Below, piece after piece: positions 10,639-21,793 of a stretch of 64,000 bases of DNA. Origin of the DNA: an uncultured Pirellula sp. (lineage in GTDB: Bacteria; Planctomycetota; Planctomycetia; Pirellulales; Pirellulaceae); NCBI GenBank assembly GCA_903892355.1, contig CAITIE010000098.1:1-64000 (forward strand), in the 5' to 3' direction. The notes beneath the pieces were generated by a model. The model was not told the DNA's origin. It ran no database searches and was given only the letters and a program-made list of their open reading frames with translations. A program made the position numbers and the translations under genes. The first letter of the stretch is position 1, and each line of letters begins with the position of its first letter.

Positions 10639-11991
10639 ATGAACTTTTTATCCCAATCTTGGCTGATCGATCGTCGCCACGCATTGCGTGCGTTGGGGAG
10701 TTGCATCTCGCTCCCGTTCCTGGAGTGCATGGTTCCGCTTCGAGGAGCGGAGCCACCGCCGACGCCGCGTCGCAGCGCTTTTATTTATCTAGCCAACGGT
10801 GTGCATTCGCTCAACTACCAGATCACGGATACAGGAAAGGATTATCAGTTTTCGCGTTCGCTCAAGCCACTGGAGAAACATCGCGAGGTAATCACACCGA
10901 TTAGTGGCTTGCACCATCCAGGAGCGCTCGGTCACCATCACAACTGCATTTCGGTTTGGTTGACGGGTGGCAAGCTGGGGCCTTCGGATCGAAATACGAT
11001 CTCGGTCGATCAGAAGATGGCTGAGGTTACAGCCAAGCATACGCGTTACCCTTCGATGGAGATCGCTTTGACTCAGGATTCGCTCGCGTGGACGGCTGAC
11101 GGCGTTCGGCTACCTGCCATGCGCCGGTGCAGCGAGATTTTTGCATCCTTGTTTGAAGAGCCCAAGGGAGGGACTGCGGCACAGCGCAAGGCACTTCGGA
11201 GAAAGGGGAGTGTCCTTGATGCCAACCTTGAGGAAGTCCGGAAGCTCGAGGAAGCGATGGGTGCGGCGGACAAAGGCAGGCTCGATCAGTATCTGACCTC
11301 GGTTCGCGAGGCGGAAATCCGCACGCGGCGGGCCGATGCGTGGCTCGATACACCATTGCCGAGTATCTCAGAGAGCGATCGTAAGAGAACCAATCGGGAT
11401 GTTGCTGCGACGATGGCAGGGGAGTACTTCCGCACGGTTTATGATCTTATTGTTCTGGCGTTTCAAACCGATGTGACGCGGGTGGCGACGTTCAGTCTTG
11501 GGGGTGAAGGTGATGCGTTTTCGATTCCAGAAATCGGTATCACGGAGTCTCGGCATCAGCTAAGCCATCACGGTGGCGACCCTGGGTATATGGAGAAACT
11601 GACGAAGTACGACACCTTTGCGATTGAGCAATACAGTTACTTTTTAACGCGACTCTCAGAGACCAAGGACCTCAGTGGCCAGCCTTTAATCGGCTCCACG
11701 ATGGCCCTTTTCGGGAGCGGTATGTGTTATGGTCATAGCCATGGTAATGCAAACCTACCGTTGGTACTCGCAGGTGGGTCCGATTTGGGCCTCAAGCACG
11801 GTAGCCATCTTGATTTTAATCAAGGTCACTTTCAAGGTTACCAGCTCGATAAACCGGGTGAGCACTACGGACTGTGCAGTCGCCCAGCGAACTCGAACGC
11901 TCACATGAGCAACCTGTTGCTCTTGATGGCACAGCGCATGGGGGTAGAAACTGACAAATTTGGCGATAGCAACACAGTGATCGAAATATGA
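10639..11991 (+). CDS. DUF1552 secreted protein
   Basis: A 450-residue protein with an N-terminal twin-arginine-like signal ('[11 protein letters not shown]' followed by a hydrophobic stretch). The body matches DUF1552, a family related to DUF1501 and the alkaline-phosphatase/sulfatase-like fold. Blocks include '[12 protein letters not shown]', '[15 protein letters not shown]', 'RYPSMEIAL', '[15 protein letters not shown]', 'LSHHGGD' and '[20 protein letters not shown]'. The clustered His and Asp residues suggest a metal site. Family members are encoded next to DUF1592-type cytochromes and probably act with them outside the cytoplasmic membrane; the reaction is unknown. The stop overlaps the next gene's start (ATGA), so the two are translationally coupled. 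Confidence 0.88.
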   Translation: MNFLSQSWLIDRRHALRALGSCISLPFLECMVPLRGAEPPPTPRRSAFIYLANGVHSLNYQITDTGKDYQFSRSLKPLEKHREVITPISGLHHPGALGHHHNCISVWLTGGKLGPSDRNTISVDQKMAEVTAKHTRYPSMEIALTQDSLAWTADGVRLPAMRRCSEIFASLFEEPKGGTAAQRKALRRKGSVLDANLEEVRKLEEAMGAADKGRLDQYLTSVREAEIRTRRADAWLDTPLPSISESDRKRTNRDVAATMAGEYFRTVYDLIVLAFQTDVTRVATFSLGGEGDAFSIPEIGITESRHQLSHHGGDPGYMEKLTKYDTFAIEQYSYFLTRLSETKDLSGQPLIGSTMALFGSGMCYGHSHGNANLPLVLAGGSDLGLKHGSHLDFNQGHFQGYQLDKPGEHYGLCSRPANSNAHMSNLLLLMAQRMGVETDKFGDSNTVIEI

Positions 11992-13274
11992 ACCACTCTC
12001 AGACTTTAGGTTCGACAATCGCGATTTGCATATGCTTAGGAATGGTGACTCAATCCGCCATTGTTGCGGATGAACCATTTCGACCCGAGGCTGGGAAATT
12101 CCCGCCTTCGGAAAAGGCTCACGCGTACAAGGGTGAGTTGGTGTTCGTGGATCATGCGAACCGTCGTGGGAGTATTCGAGTCGCAGGAGGGGGGATGTTT
12201 TTCCGAAACGACCCGCATCCTTTTGCTATGCTTCCCTACGGCATCATTCGATACCATGGTGCGCCCGCAGACCTGAGAAATATTCCACTTGGCACCGTGC
12301 TGCATGTTCGAGCATTTCTACCTCCCGACCCCAGGATATCCTCGGTTCCCGTATTGCCGGTCGACAATAAGGATCGTGACGCGAATCACAATCGAGGTGC
12401 CGGAGTCGCCCCTGCCGAAAATCATCTCCTGTTGCTTGAGGACGAACCGAGTCACTGTTTGAGCGAGGGTAAAGTTTGGAAACTGCAGGAGCTTGAAATT
12501 CAAAACAGGGAAGGGAAGATCGTCGCCGTTTGCGAATCGAAGCAGCCTTCTGAGTCCAATTCCTCGGTTAAAGTGGAGTCGCAAACCATGACTTTTGATG
12601 CTGCCACTCGAATTTGGCGTGGTCGCGAAAGCCTCGGCATCGAGGACTTGGTTGCCGAAGGGGTATGGCCAGCGAGTGGAAAGAAATCCCTGGATGGCCA
12701 GAACGTTTTGCTCGGGATCACGTGGAAGCCAACACCAGATGGCATCTTTACCCGGTTTCATATTTCGGACATTTGGTTGGACGAGGCTGCGAGCCAACGG
12801 GCTGCGCGGAGTCAAGCCGAGGTGCATAAAGCATTCATTCGAAGTCGGTGGTTGCCTGCGTGGGTCGATTCGGTGGAGTACGGAAAATTCGGGCGTGCCA
12901 CGGTAACCGCGACCTTGTTCGGTGGGATGGACGAGTCGCTTTACTCCGATTTCAAGTCAGGTGTACCAGCGATGATGAATGCCGTTGAGAATACGTTGAA
13001 GCACATTCACGGTGCCTATGGTCCAGCCCACATGGCCTCGCGCGGTTCTATCTTGGAAGTAACCAAAGCCCCCGGCGTTCCACCGCTTGGCAGTAGCGGC
13101 ATACAAATCCGATTCGAAACGGACCTCGTGATTGAAGGTATTCGACCTGGCAAAGTGGTACGGGTTCGCCCTAACAATTGGCCGCTCGTCGATGTGCCTC
13201 GTGAGGAGTATCTCAATGATGCCAACAGTATCGAAGAGCGATTTCCTACTCCGGCAATCTTTCCAAAGTATTGA
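11988..13274 (+). CDS. Secreted hypothetical protein coupled to DUF1552
   Basis: A 428-residue protein with a signal peptide ('[18 protein letters not shown]', residues 10-27). The N-terminal half reads like a beta-rich OB-type segment: '[23 protein letters not shown]', then '[20 protein letters not shown]' and '[11 protein letters not shown]'. The C-terminal half contains '[20 protein letters not shown]' and '[20 protein letters not shown]'. I do not recognise a named domain. It starts with a 4-base overlap with the DUF1552 stop, so it is very likely produced with the DUF1592/DUF1552 pair and is exported like them. Confidence 0.75.
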   Translation: MNHSQTLGSTIAICICLGMVTQSAIVADEPFRPEAGKFPPSEKAHAYKGELVFVDHANRRGSIRVAGGGMFFRNDPHPFAMLPYGIIRYHGAPADLRNIPLGTVLHVRAFLPPDPRISSVPVLPVDNKDRDANHNRGAGVAPAENHLLLLEDEPSHCLSEGKVWKLQELEIQNREGKIVAVCESKQPSESNSSVKVESQTMTFDAATRIWRGRESLGIEDLVAEGVWPASGKKSLDGQNVLLGITWKPTPDGIFTRFHISDIWLDEAASQRAARSQAEVHKAFIRSRWLPAWVDSVEYGKFGRATVTATLFGGMDESLYSDFKSGVPAMMNAVENTLKHIHGAYGPAHMASRGSILEVTKAPGVPPLGSSGIQIRFETDLVIEGIRPGKVVRVRPNNWPLVDVPREEYLNDANSIEERFPTPAIFPKY

Positions 13275-13455
13275 GTTGGTTGGATACGAAGCCGAACTCA
13301 CTGTTAGCATGGGAGTGCCCCAATGGGAAGTCGATCCATGAAACATGGGTGAGCAACGATCGCGTATACTTTTGTGGGCGTTACCTTATTAAGAGTGACC
13401 AAAACTAAGACGTGTCGACGCACTTTGCATTTCTCTATGCAGGCCTGGATTCTTC

Positions 13456-13810
13456 ATGCAACCAAAGAAAGTGGGCTCCCTTTGCGTTGGTTGGAGTCTG
13501 CCTCTGGGATGCTGTAGTCTTTTTGCGCAATCGTCGCAATCCGATGTCGTACGGGTTTTTATTCTTGCCGGCCAGTCAACTATGGAGTGCAAGGCGGCGA
13601 ATAAGCTTTTGGAGCATCAGGCGACAGATCCGAGAACCAGACATGTTTTTGCACATCTGCGAAAGGACGACCTATGGATTTTGCGAAATGATGTGTTTAC
13701 AGGTCGGTTCGGATAGGCCATACCACTACTTAGGGGTTGCGATTTCGTTTGGTCGAATCGGCCATGCTCTCGGAGACGCGATGTTGGAGGTGCTTCAAAC
13801 GCCCCGTTGA
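13456..13810 (+). pseudogene. Internally deleted sialate O-acetylesterase-like (SASA) gene
   Basis: The frame from 13456 begins with a signal-peptide-like stretch and then reads 'VRVFILAGQSTMECKAANKL'. This is the nucleophile block of the SASA/DUF303 esterase family (normally GQSNMxG), with an N-to-T change after the Ser. It continues with 'TRHVFAHLRKDDLWILRNDV' and stops at 13716. A second frame then gives 'YHYLGVAISFGRIGHALGDAML', which matches the family's C-terminal block. The central roughly 150-200 residues, including the Asp-His part, are missing. I infer one ancestral gene with a large deletion plus a frameshift. Bases 13811-13906 add an orphan peptide ('NPVYSEFNRHFNDEFPGLQL...') that I cannot place. 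Confidence 0.7.
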
Positions 13811-14127
13811 ATCCGGTTTATTCCGAATTTAATCGTCACTTCAACGACGAGTTTCCGGGGTTGCAACTGACGGCGGTTACTTATTTCCGAGATGCCGGAT
13901 TCTGAAAATCCTCGTGCGGATTCCTGGTATATTCACTTGCGATGACAAACCACGATGCGATGCAATCACCATTTTCGTGGCGTTACCTAGCCAGCTCTGC
14001 TCAACGGAACTGAGCTCAACGCAGACGAAGATCAAGTGCGAGCGGACCTTCTTTTATCACACCGATTTCGAGCGATTGAGTCCGCCGAGACGTCCAGCAA
14101 TCTTAAAACGAAGTGAATAGGGCTACC
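13811..14127. other. Intergenic/decayed region before the FAD oxidase
   Basis: No intact gene. An in-frame peptide of about 31 residues at 13810-13906 looks like a coding relic but is unidentified. The ORF at 13914-14120 is Cys/Arg/Ser-rich without domain character. Confidence 0.4.
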
Positions 14128-15645
14128 ATGGATCCGCTAAATCCAATCATCGATGAGCGAGGGGGGCAATCTCGTTCGACCAGACGGAACGCGTTGAAAC
14201 TAGGTCTTATCTCCAGCGTTGCATCGCTCCCCCTCGGAAATGCAGTTGCTGCCCCACTCGGTCTATCGAGTATTCAGACCGAACCCGATTCCCCAAATGA
14301 ATCTCCAGCCCCATTTCCATTCCATGGGCTTCTTGAAAACGAGGGAAGAAGTTATTCCAATTGGGGGCAATCCCATGCAACTAAACCAGCCGTCTATGTT
14401 GAGCCAGTCAGTTACGAGGATGTTCAGGAAGTCGCGCGTAATGCGAGTCGATTTCCGTCGCCGGTGAGTCCTGTCGGATCCATGCTCTCCGTATCCAAGA
14501 CCATGATTAACGATGGAGGCACATTGCTGTGCACGAAGCGGTTGGACGAAATCATCGGTTTGGAGATCGACTCGAGCGGACGGCAGATTGTTCGGGTCCA
14601 AGCGGGATGCCGACTTAAAAAGCTTCACCTATGGCTTCAAGCCCGTGGACTCGAAATTCCTTTTCAGGCCGAGATCGGCGAAGCTACCGTTGGATCTGTT
14701 GCGGTGGGTGATACCAAAGATTCATCCATTGATGCTGCTGGATTCTTCTCCGTGAATGTAACGAGCCTAGTTTTTGTAGATCAAAACGGCGAGCGTTTTT
14801 CGCTATCCGAAGCAAATGATCCAATAAAATTCTACGAATTCAAATGCTCCTATGGCCTTAAGGGAATAGTCGTTGAATGTGGCATTGCGGTTCGTCAAGC
14901 CACCCTGACGGAATCCAGATTCCATGTGGTGACCTCGAGGACACCTCAGGAGTTCGCGGAAACCATTTTGAAGCTACGAAGTGGTGCCGATGCATTTTTC
15001 GCAAACGTCCTTTTGGACAAGCTATACGCCATCGGTGATCAACGTTTTAAGCTTGGTCCTGGCGCGAGCACTCCGTCCAGTTCCCAACCACTCTTCGACC
15101 GGGTGCGTTTGGATAAAAGGGTAAAGATCCAACATGGAGGGATACCTAGATCCAATACCGAAGAACTTCGATTGCCCTTTGAAAAACTCATCTATTCCAG
15201 AGCGGATTTTGTCAACGAATACTGGAGGCCTACGGATACTGAAAACCGGTTGGACTTTCAGTTCTACGAGCACGATCTCACAAACTTTGGGATGGTGCTC
15301 GAGCAATCCTACGAATTCACGAAGTCGTTTGAAGACAAGCATGGTTTCGTTCCTAACCTATGGGCCTTGTACTTTGTCAAACGTCCGGAGTCGAAAGTGA
15401 AACCGTATGGTCTTTATTCTAGCGGGCCAGGTATCTCGTTTTCGTTCGATCCGATTTACTCGAACCCGAACGATCCCAAATGGCAATTATTCGCCCAAAG
15501 CTACAACAGACTGGCGATTAAAAAACTCAATGCGAGGCCGTCGCCGATACAGACTCAATGGTTGGTGCCAGGAGACCTAGTAATTCCCAAACAGCTCTCC
15601 CATCCTCGGTTCACCACACCGTACTATGCCCAGTTTCTTGGGTAA
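14128..15645 (+). CDS. Secreted FAD-linked oxidase (aldonolactone oxidase-like)
   Basis: A 505-residue protein with a twin-arginine signal ('SRSTRRNALKLGLISSVASL'). It has a PCMH-type FAD-binding domain: 'SHATKPAVYVEPVSYEDVQE', then 'SPVGSMLSVSKTM', 'LDEIIGLEIDSSGRQIVRVQ', 'AGCRLKKLHLWLQARGLEIP' and 'IGEATVGSVAVGDTKDSS', followed by 'FKCSYGLKGIVVECGIAVRQ'. These correspond to the family blocks of L-gulono/D-arabinono-lactone oxidases and related sugar-alcohol oxidases. The usual C-terminal His-Trp-Gly/Lys motif is not evident, so substrate is open. ATG 14128 with AGGG upstream is preferred over GTG 14113. It is isolated in a region of gene remnants. Confidence 0.75.
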   Translation: MDPLNPIIDERGGQSRSTRRNALKLGLISSVASLPLGNAVAAPLGLSSIQTEPDSPNESPAPFPFHGLLENEGRSYSNWGQSHATKPAVYVEPVSYEDVQEVARNASRFPSPVSPVGSMLSVSKTMINDGGTLLCTKRLDEIIGLEIDSSGRQIVRVQAGCRLKKLHLWLQARGLEIPFQAEIGEATVGSVAVGDTKDSSIDAAGFFSVNVTSLVFVDQNGERFSLSEANDPIKFYEFKCSYGLKGIVVECGIAVRQATLTESRFHVVTSRTPQEFAETILKLRSGADAFFANVLLDKLYAIGDQRFKLGPGASTPSSSQPLFDRVRLDKRVKIQHGGIPRSNTEELRLPFEKLIYSRADFVNEYWRPTDTENRLDFQFYEHDLTNFGMVLEQSYEFTKSFEDKHGFVPNLWALYFVKRPESKVKPYGLYSSGPGISFSFDPIYSNPNDPKWQLFAQSYNRLAIKKLNARPSPIQTQWLVPGDLVIPKQLSHPRFTTPYYAQFLG

Positions 15646-15802
15646 CTGATACCCAATGATGCGCGTTTGCTCGTTGGGTTACATTCATTTGAATGTATTC
15701 GTTCGGCACCCGAGTTGAGGCGAAATCATCGTTGATACTGGGCCGATTGTGTCGGGGGCATGGATCAACGCTATCTACCTAAGCGTTGCGCAAATTTGCC
15801 CA

Positions 15803-16411
15803 CTACTTCTTGGTTTTCAATCGGATGAGAACTTCGTTGCGACGCAGGGGCCCTGGGGTGAATGGTGGATCGTAGCCAGCGGTTTCAACGCCGCTTCCTT
15901 GGGTCGATTCATCGGCGACGAGGCCTTTCGATCCCATCCATGCTCTTAGCTTGGCCTCGGATTCTTTGGCAGACTTTGAATTCAATTGACCGGAGAATCG
16001 CACCACGGCAAACCGCCCCCCTGCCCGTTTGCGAACATCGACTTGCTCACCCGTCGGTTTTGGGACGCCTTGTGCGGCGACATCTTTGGGCATTACAAAC
16101 CCCATCTGAACGCTGGAGCCTGCATCTTTCCCATCCATAAACACGGGGGTGGTCATGGAGATCTTCTGTTGGTTCTCATTGGCACCGCTGATGTAGCGGA
16201 ACAGCTTCATGAAACTGCCATCGCGGCCTTGGGAATCCAGATTAGTGGTTGTTGCGGCCAGCATTAAGTCAGGATACTCGCGGACTTCGAACTTACCCTC
16301 GGATTCGACAACCTTGTATTCTGCAGATTCGTAGCCCCCGCGGGCGATCAGATTCCAACCAAATACGCCAACCAGGGCTAGGCCTATCACGGTTCCTGAG
16401 TAAATCATCAT
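15803..16411 (-). CDS. SOUL-family heme-binding protein
   Basis: About 200 residues. An N-terminal hydrophobic helix ('MIYSGTVIGLALVGVFGW') anchors or exports the protein. The SOUL/HBP fold follows: 'YKVVESEGKFEVREYPDLML' opens the domain, 'LFRYISGANENQQKISMTTP' with 'VFM' is the hallmark central block, and 'GRFAVVRFSG' and 'NEVLIRLK' close it. Family members bind heme or related tetrapyrroles; bacterial roles are mostly undefined. ATG 16411 is chosen, with a GTG at 16450 also possible. It runs convergently to the FAD oxidase. Confidence 0.85.
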   Translation of the reverse strand: MMIYSGTVIGLALVGVFGWNLIARGGYESAEYKVVESEGKFEVREYPDLMLAATTTNLDSQGRDGSFMKLFRYISGANENQQKISMTTPVFMDGKDAGSSVQMGFVMPKDVAAQGVPKPTGEQVDVRKRAGGRFAVVRFSGQLNSKSAKESEAKLRAWMGSKGLVADESTQGSGVETAGYDPPFTPGPLRRNEVLIRLKTKK

Positions 16412-16818
16412 TGAGAGTTTCTTCGGTTTTTGGAGAGTCACGGAAGGCACCTATCGGGGGTTAAATTCACCTCGCTAACATTATATCCGCCTGCCAACTG
16501 CGAAAAATAGCAATGGAAACGTCGAAACGAACCACGCGGCGTATTGGCAAAGCCGAATCGGCGTGCAAAACCATTCGCAGGGCATCACCAGCAGGGCATC
16601 CGATGATTGCGCCCGGACGACCACAAAAACTCCTCCATTGGGATACAATGGGGAATTGACTAGGTTCGCGTGTTGCTAGCCATTGCGTAGGTGGCTTTCG
16701 TGCTGTCTATGGGAGGGCGGAACGTTGACTTTGTTGAAGGGAGCAGGTACTCTGCGCGTGATGATTTCAGCTTCTACTAAAGACGATCTGACCACCTGAA
16801 TTGCCGCCGGAAGGGGAG
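16412..16818. other. Intergenic region upstream of the PSCyt gene
   Basis: About 400 bases between two divergent genes with no supported ORF. It presumably carries both promoters, but I cannot point to convincing -35/-10 elements. A purine-rich GGAAGGGGAG immediately precedes the ATGs at 16819/16822 and is the likely ribosome binding site. Confidence 0.4.
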
Positions 16819-19800
16819 ATGATGTCTGGTGCTGAATGCCGATCTAGAAATGGTTTCTCTGAGAATCAATGCGGTGCTTGGCTCCGTAGCCCTTGGCTGT
16901 TTATCGTCGCCGGTTGTTGGTTCAGTTCTTTGTCTCTTTCATCGCGAGTATCGGGGGAAGATCCGGTCGATTACCTCCAGCAGATCAAACCGATCCTGCG
17001 CGAGCGTTGTTTTGCGTGTCATGGCGCGCTCAAGCAGGAATCTGGGTTAAGGCTCGATACAGCGGCATTTGCAATCAAGGGAGGCGATTCCGGCGCGGCC
17101 ATCGAGCCTTATGATGCCAACGTTAGTCGTATGCTCGAGCGAGTCACCGCGACCGAAGAGGGGGAACGCATGCCGCCGGAAGGCGAGCCGCTGACTGTTG
17201 CACAGGTCGCGTTGCTTCGAAGCTGGATCGCGGCGGGGGCGAAGGGACCGGACGATGAGCAGCCGGAAGCGGATCCGGCTAAGCATTGGGCATTTCAACC
17301 TATCGTCAGGCCCTCTCTACCCGAAACACAATCCGATCGGGGGCGAAGTCCGATCGATGCATTCCTGCAGCAGCGACGTCAGCAGTATGGGATCGAGTCG
17401 CAGCCGGAAGCACCACGTATTGTTCTGCTGCGACGATTGTATCTCGATTTGATCGGTATTCCACCGACGCTTGAAGAGATCGCGGCATGCGAATCAGATA
17501 CGTCGCCAGATTGGTATGAACAAACAGGGAAGCGACTGCTGGACGATCCGCGACATGGCGAGCGTTGGGCGCGGCATTGGATGGACATTTGGCGTTACAG
17601 CGATTGGTGGGGGTTGGGCGATCAGCTGCGAAATAGCCAAAAACATATCTGGCACTGGCGAGATTGGATTGTCGAATCACTCAATGATGACACCCCATAC
17701 GATGAGATGGTACGGTTGATGCTCGCGGCGGATGAGTCCCATCCGAACGATCTCGGCAAGCTGCGAGCGAGCGGTTACCTCGCGCGGAACTACTGGCTCT
17801 TTAATCGTCCCCAATGGATGGAAGAAACGGTCGAGCATGTCAGCAAGGGGTTCCTGGGTCTGACGATGAATTGTTCGCGATGTCACGATCACAAGTACGA
17901 TCCGCTCAATCAAACCGATTACTATCGACTTCGAGCGTTTTTCGAGCCGTATCACGTGCGGTTGGACATGGTGCCGGGCGAAGCTGATTTGACGCGAGAT
18001 GGCATCCCGCGCGCGTTCGACGGGCTGATGGAGGAACCGACCTATTTGTATATTCGGGGCGATGAACGGAACCCCGACAAGTCAAAAATGATCACGCCTG
18101 GGGTGCCTTCAGTCCTGGCTTTTGAGGAACTCACGATCGAGCCGGTTTCTCTGCCAGCCGAAGCGTGGCAACCGGAGCGAAGGGCCGGGGTCTTGGACGC
18201 CCATGTGGCAGCATCCAGGAAACGAGTAGACGCCGCCGAATCGGACTTGAAAAAAGCACAGGACAGGTTGTTTGCGGCTACCAATGTTTTGGAGAAACTT
18301 CAGAAAGAAAAAGAAGAGGCTATTCATCCAGCTGAGAAGACAGCCGTTTCTAGTCCGGGCAAGAGTCCGATTATCTCCGATTCGTTTCAAACTCTGGATT
18401 CGACGCGATGGAGGTTGTTTGGTGGCGAGTGGGTTCATGAACCGAAGCGGCTAACGCAGAAAAAAGACGGTCCCACCCGATCCGCCTTGAGGCTGATCGA
18501 GAACGTGCCCAGAGACTTCGATGCGACCCTGCGTTTCACTATCCTAGGTGGCAGCCAATGGAGAAGTGTGGGGTTGTCGTTTGATGTCAGTCAGGAGGAT
18601 CCAACACAACCGTTTGCTGCATCAGATAGCGAACAGATGGTTTATGCCAGCGCGTACTCGGCTGGTTCCAAGATTCAGGCGTCGTTCCAGCGTGGTGGCG
18701 AGTGGCAGTACCCAGGCGGCAGCGCGGTGCGGGGCATACCTATCCATCTCAATCAGGAATACACGCTGCACGTGCAGGTTCGAGATTCGCTGATCAATGC
18801 CTCTTTGAACGGTGAGTTGCAAGTCGCTTGGGAGTCGACATTTCCCCGGCGTGATGGAGCGCTGCAAGTGATCACGTTTGACGCGATGGCTGTCCTCCAT
18901 GAAGTTTCGATCGAGACACTCGACCCGGCAGTCACACTTCGGCAGCCGGACGCATCGAACGGGAGTGTACCCCTAACGATTGATGCGGCTGAAAAGGCTG
19001 TCCGTCAGGCTCGGGCGGAGCAAGTAGTCGCCGAAGCAGCGTTTGCCGTGGTTCAATCGGAACTGCAAGCGGTTGAACGCCGCGCAGATGCACAGCGTGC
19101 AGAATGGGATCCGCAGGATCCGACGCGACTTGAAAAGGTTGCGGCTGCGGTCCGTTCGGAGCGGCTCGTTGCAGTAGCTAAGTCGCGCCACGGTGTCGCA
19201 AAGGCCGAGCTGTCATTGCTAAATTCCCCGGCTGACACCAAGGAAGCCACAGAAAAGACACTGAAAGAGGCCAACGAGGCAGTGGATAAGGCCGTGAAAG
19301 CAGTGGGATCCGAGGTTACATCGACGGATCCGTATGCCAAGTTCAGTGGTGCGATGTGGACGCCGACACGATTCTTTGACTCAGGCAAGGACGATCCGGA
19401 AGTCAAGTTCCAAGCGCAGAGCACTGGACGACGCACGGCACTTGCAAAATGGATCACCGACCGCCGAAATCCGCTCACAGCCCGAGTGGCCGTTAACCAT
19501 ATCTGGACCCGTCACATGGGGCAGCCACTCGTTCCGACCGTGTTCGATTTCGGTCGCAAAGGTATCCCGCCGGCACAGCCTGAATTGCTGGATTGGTTGG
19601 CGAGCGAATTGATGGACAGCGGTTGGAGCATGAAGCGTTTGCATTCCCTCATCGTGAACTCGGCTGCGTACCGGATGAGTTCGTCGGTGGCAGGAGCTGA
19701 TGCCGAGTCGTCGAAAGATCCCGAAAACCGTCTCTGGTGGAGACGTATGCCGATTCGCATGGAGTCCCAGCTCGTTCGCGATTCGCTTTTGTCTCTGGCG

Positions 19801-20247
19801 GGGACTCTCGATCCCACACGGGGTGGCCCAGCTGTACCAGCTGCGGAGCAAGCGACATCGCAACGGCGCAGCCTCTATTTTTTCCATTCGAACAACGAAC
19901 GCAATTTGTTCCTGACGACTTTTGATGAAGCCCTCGTGAAAGACTGCTACCGTCGTGAGCAGAGCGTTGTCCCGCAGCAAGCGTTAGCGCTTTCGAACAG
20001 CAAACTCGCACTGGATGCTGCCGAAAAGATTGCTGGGCAACTGACCGAAAATCACGCTGATGAAGCAGGGTTTGTTCTCGCTGCATTCCGATTGGTCATC
20101 GGGGTGAATCCGAATCAAGACGAGATGGCCGCGAGTGCAGATGCGCTGGAGGCATGGAGGGCGATTCCCGGCGAAAACGACACGTCCGCCCGTGCGAATT
20201 TTGTGTGGGCTTTGATCAATCACAACGACTTCGTGACACTGCGTTGA
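16819..20247 (+). CDS. PSCyt1-PSCyt2-PSD1 planctomycete cytochrome protein with coiled coils
   Basis: A 1142-residue exported protein. A hydrophobic segment near residues 25-45 is followed by PSCyt1, with heme motif CFACH in '[16 protein letters not shown]' and 'RMPPEGEPL'. PSCyt2 (DUF1549) spans about residues 175-390, with '[19 protein letters not shown]', '[19 protein letters not shown]' and a second heme motif CSRCH in '[13 protein letters not shown]'. A long heptad-like region follows ('[14 protein letters not shown]'), then a beta-sandwich insert resembling LamG/DUF1080 near 510-690 and a second Ala/Glu-rich coiled coil. PSD1 (DUF1553) ends the protein: '[20 protein letters not shown]'. 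Function is unknown; the domains are planctomycete hallmarks. The DUF1501 gene follows 14 bases downstream. ATG 16819 or 16822 is the start; an in-frame TTG at 16801 is less likely. Confidence 0.9.
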   Translation: MMSGAECRSRNGFSENQCGAWLRSPWLFIVAGCWFSSLSLSSRVSGEDPVDYLQQIKPILRERCFACHGALKQESGLRLDTAAFAIKGGDSGAAIEPYDANVSRMLERVTATEEGERMPPEGEPLTVAQVALLRSWIAAGAKGPDDEQPEADPAKHWAFQPIVRPSLPETQSDRGRSPIDAFLQQRRQQYGIESQPEAPRIVLLRRLYLDLIGIPPTLEEIAACESDTSPDWYEQTGKRLLDDPRHGERWARHWMDIWRYSDWWGLGDQLRNSQKHIWHWRDWIVESLNDDTPYDEMVRLMLAADESHPNDLGKLRASGYLARNYWLFNRPQWMEETVEHVSKGFLGLTMNCSRCHDHKYDPLNQTDYYRLRAFFEPYHVRLDMVPGEADLTRDGIPRAFDGLMEEPTYLYIRGDERNPDKSKMITPGVPSVLAFEELTIEPVSLPAEAWQPERRAGVLDAHVAASRKRVDAAESDLKKAQDRLFAATNVLEKLQKEKEEAIHPAEKTAVSSPGKSPIISDSFQTLDSTRWRLFGGEWVHEPKRLTQKKDGPTRSALRLIENVPRDFDATLRFTILGGSQWRSVGLSFDVSQEDPTQPFAASDSEQMVYASAYSAGSKIQASFQRGGEWQYPGGSAVRGIPIHLNQEYTLHVQVRDSLINASLNGELQVAWESTFPRRDGALQVITFDAMAVLHEVSIETLDPAVTLRQPDASNGSVPLTIDAAEKAVRQARAEQVVAEAAFAVVQSELQAVERRADAQRAEWDPQDPTRLEKVAAAVRSERLVAVAKSRHGVAKAELSLLNSPADTKEATEKTLKEANEAVDKAVKAVGSEVTSTDPYAKFSGAMWTPTRFFDSGKDDPEVKFQAQSTGRRTALAKWITDRRNPLTARVAVNHIWTRHMGQPLVPTVFDFGRKGIPPAQPELLDWLASELMDSGWSMKRLHSLIVNSAAYRMSSSVAGADAESSKDPENRLWWRRMPIRMESQLVRDSLLSLAGTLDPTRGGPAVPAAEQATSQRRSLYFFHSNNERNLFLTTFDEALVKDCYRREQSVVPQQALALSNSKLALDAAEKIAGQLTENHADEAGFVLAAFRLVIGVNPNQDEMAASADALEAWRAIPGENDTSARANFVWALINHNDFVTLR

Positions 20248-20261
20248 CCTTAGAGAAAGTC

Positions 20262-21695
20262 ATGAACATGAATAACCGCCGCACTTTCCTCGCCGACTTT
20301 GGCATGGGTTTTACGGGCCTAGCCCTTTCGGCCATGCTGCAGCGAGATGGCTATAGCAGTGATGGAAACTGGATACCGCCCAACGGCCAGCCGCATTTCC
20401 CTCCCAAAGCGAAGAGTGTGATTTGGCTGTTTATGAATGGTGGTGTCAGTCACATGGAGAGCTTCGACCCGAAGCCGATGCTGACCAAATACGGTGGGAA
20501 GACCATCGCTGAAACTCCCTTTGCCGACGCTCAGGATCCGAAGAAACTGGCGCTTGAGCGACTGGTGGTTCCTGATGGAAATGGCAATCAGCGGAACCTG
20601 CTTTATCCATTGCAGATAGAATTTCAAAAACATGGCCAAAGTGGCATCGAGGTCAGCGACTGGTTCCCGCATGTGGCGAAGCAGGTCGACAAGCTGGCCA
20701 TTGTCCGATCGATGTGGACCACCGACAGCAATCATGGAGCCCAAGCTCAATTCCACTCGGGGCGTCATCAGAACGACGGTGATTTCCCGAATTTGGGTGC
20801 ATGGGTGCATTACGGGCTTGGGTCACTGAACGACAATCTTCCGCAGTACATTTCGATCGGCAACCGAGAGTATTGGAACAAACGGGACGGGCACTACCTC
20901 GGACCGTCTCACGATGCAGTACCGATGCGAGTCGATCCCAACAACCCGCTCGACTTCAGCCGCCCGGAGCGAACGTTCTCCGCCCAATCGCAGGTGATCG
21001 GCAAGGATCTGATTGGTCGTCTCAATGCTCTGCGAGGGGTGGAGTATCCAAATGACCCAGAGATGGCGGCTCGCATCGCCTCCTATGAACTCGCGTTTCG
21101 CATGCAGCAGTCCATTCCCGAAGCGGTGGACTTTTCTAAAGAAACCGTTGAAACGCAGGCGCTGTATGGAATCGACAAGCCGCACTGCCGCGACTTTGGC
21201 ATGCAAATGCTTGCTGCTCGGCGGCTGGTCGAACGCGGAGTCCGTTTCGTCCAGATTCAACACGGCGCGGGTGGCGCGGGAGCGTGGGATGCGCATGGAG
21301 GACTCAAGGCCAATCATTCGAGCAATGCGCTCGCGGTGGACCAACCCATTGGCGGCCTACTGGAAGACCTTGAACGCCGTGGTTTGCTCGATGAGACGTT
21401 GGTAGTGTTCGCCAGCGAATTTGGTCGCACACCGGGTTCGCAGGGTTCGGATGGTCGCGACCATCACATCTACGGCTTTACGGTCTGGATGGCAGGCGGG
21501 GGCTTAAAGCGAGGCGTGGTGCACGGGGCAACGGACGAAATCGGATTCCATGCGGTCGAAAACCGTCATTACGTCACCGACATTCACGCAACAATCCTGC
21601 ATCAGCTCGGCCTCGATTCACGCCGTTTGGAGATACCAGGTCGCAAACGGCTCGACATCGATCATGGTAAGCCCATCTACGAGATCATCGCGTAG
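20262..21695 (+). CDS. DUF1501 secreted protein (sulfatase-like fold)
   Basis: A 477-residue protein with N-terminal '[20 protein letters not shown]', a twin-arginine-like signal. DUF1501 blocks are clear: '[20 protein letters not shown]', '[13 protein letters not shown]', '[20 protein letters not shown]', '[16 protein letters not shown]', '[20 protein letters not shown]' with 'DHH', and '[12 protein letters not shown]'. The His/Asp distribution resembles the alkaline phosphatase superfamily metal site. ATG 20262 is chosen; the longer frame from 20154 overlaps the preceding gene. It forms an operon with the PSCyt gene, the standard planctomycete pairing; its reaction is unknown. Confidence 0.9.
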   Translation: MNMNNRRTFLADFGMGFTGLALSAMLQRDGYSSDGNWIPPNGQPHFPPKAKSVIWLFMNGGVSHMESFDPKPMLTKYGGKTIAETPFADAQDPKKLALERLVVPDGNGNQRNLLYPLQIEFQKHGQSGIEVSDWFPHVAKQVDKLAIVRSMWTTDSNHGAQAQFHSGRHQNDGDFPNLGAWVHYGLGSLNDNLPQYISIGNREYWNKRDGHYLGPSHDAVPMRVDPNNPLDFSRPERTFSAQSQVIGKDLIGRLNALRGVEYPNDPEMAARIASYELAFRMQQSIPEAVDFSKETVETQALYGIDKPHCRDFGMQMLAARRLVERGVRFVQIQHGAGGAGAWDAHGGLKANHSSNALAVDQPIGGLLEDLERRGLLDETLVVFASEFGRTPGSQGSDGRDHHIYGFTVWMAGGGLKRGVVHGATDEIGFHAVENRHYVTDIHATILHQLGLDSRRLEIPGRKRLDIDHGKPIYEIIA

Positions 21696-21793
21696 TTGAA
21701 TTGACGACTCTCGTCGCAAGAACTCCGAAGGAGCAGCAAAGCCTCCATAGAGCCAAGGGCTGTCGGAATCTGCTGGGTTCTCGTGGCTGTTCC

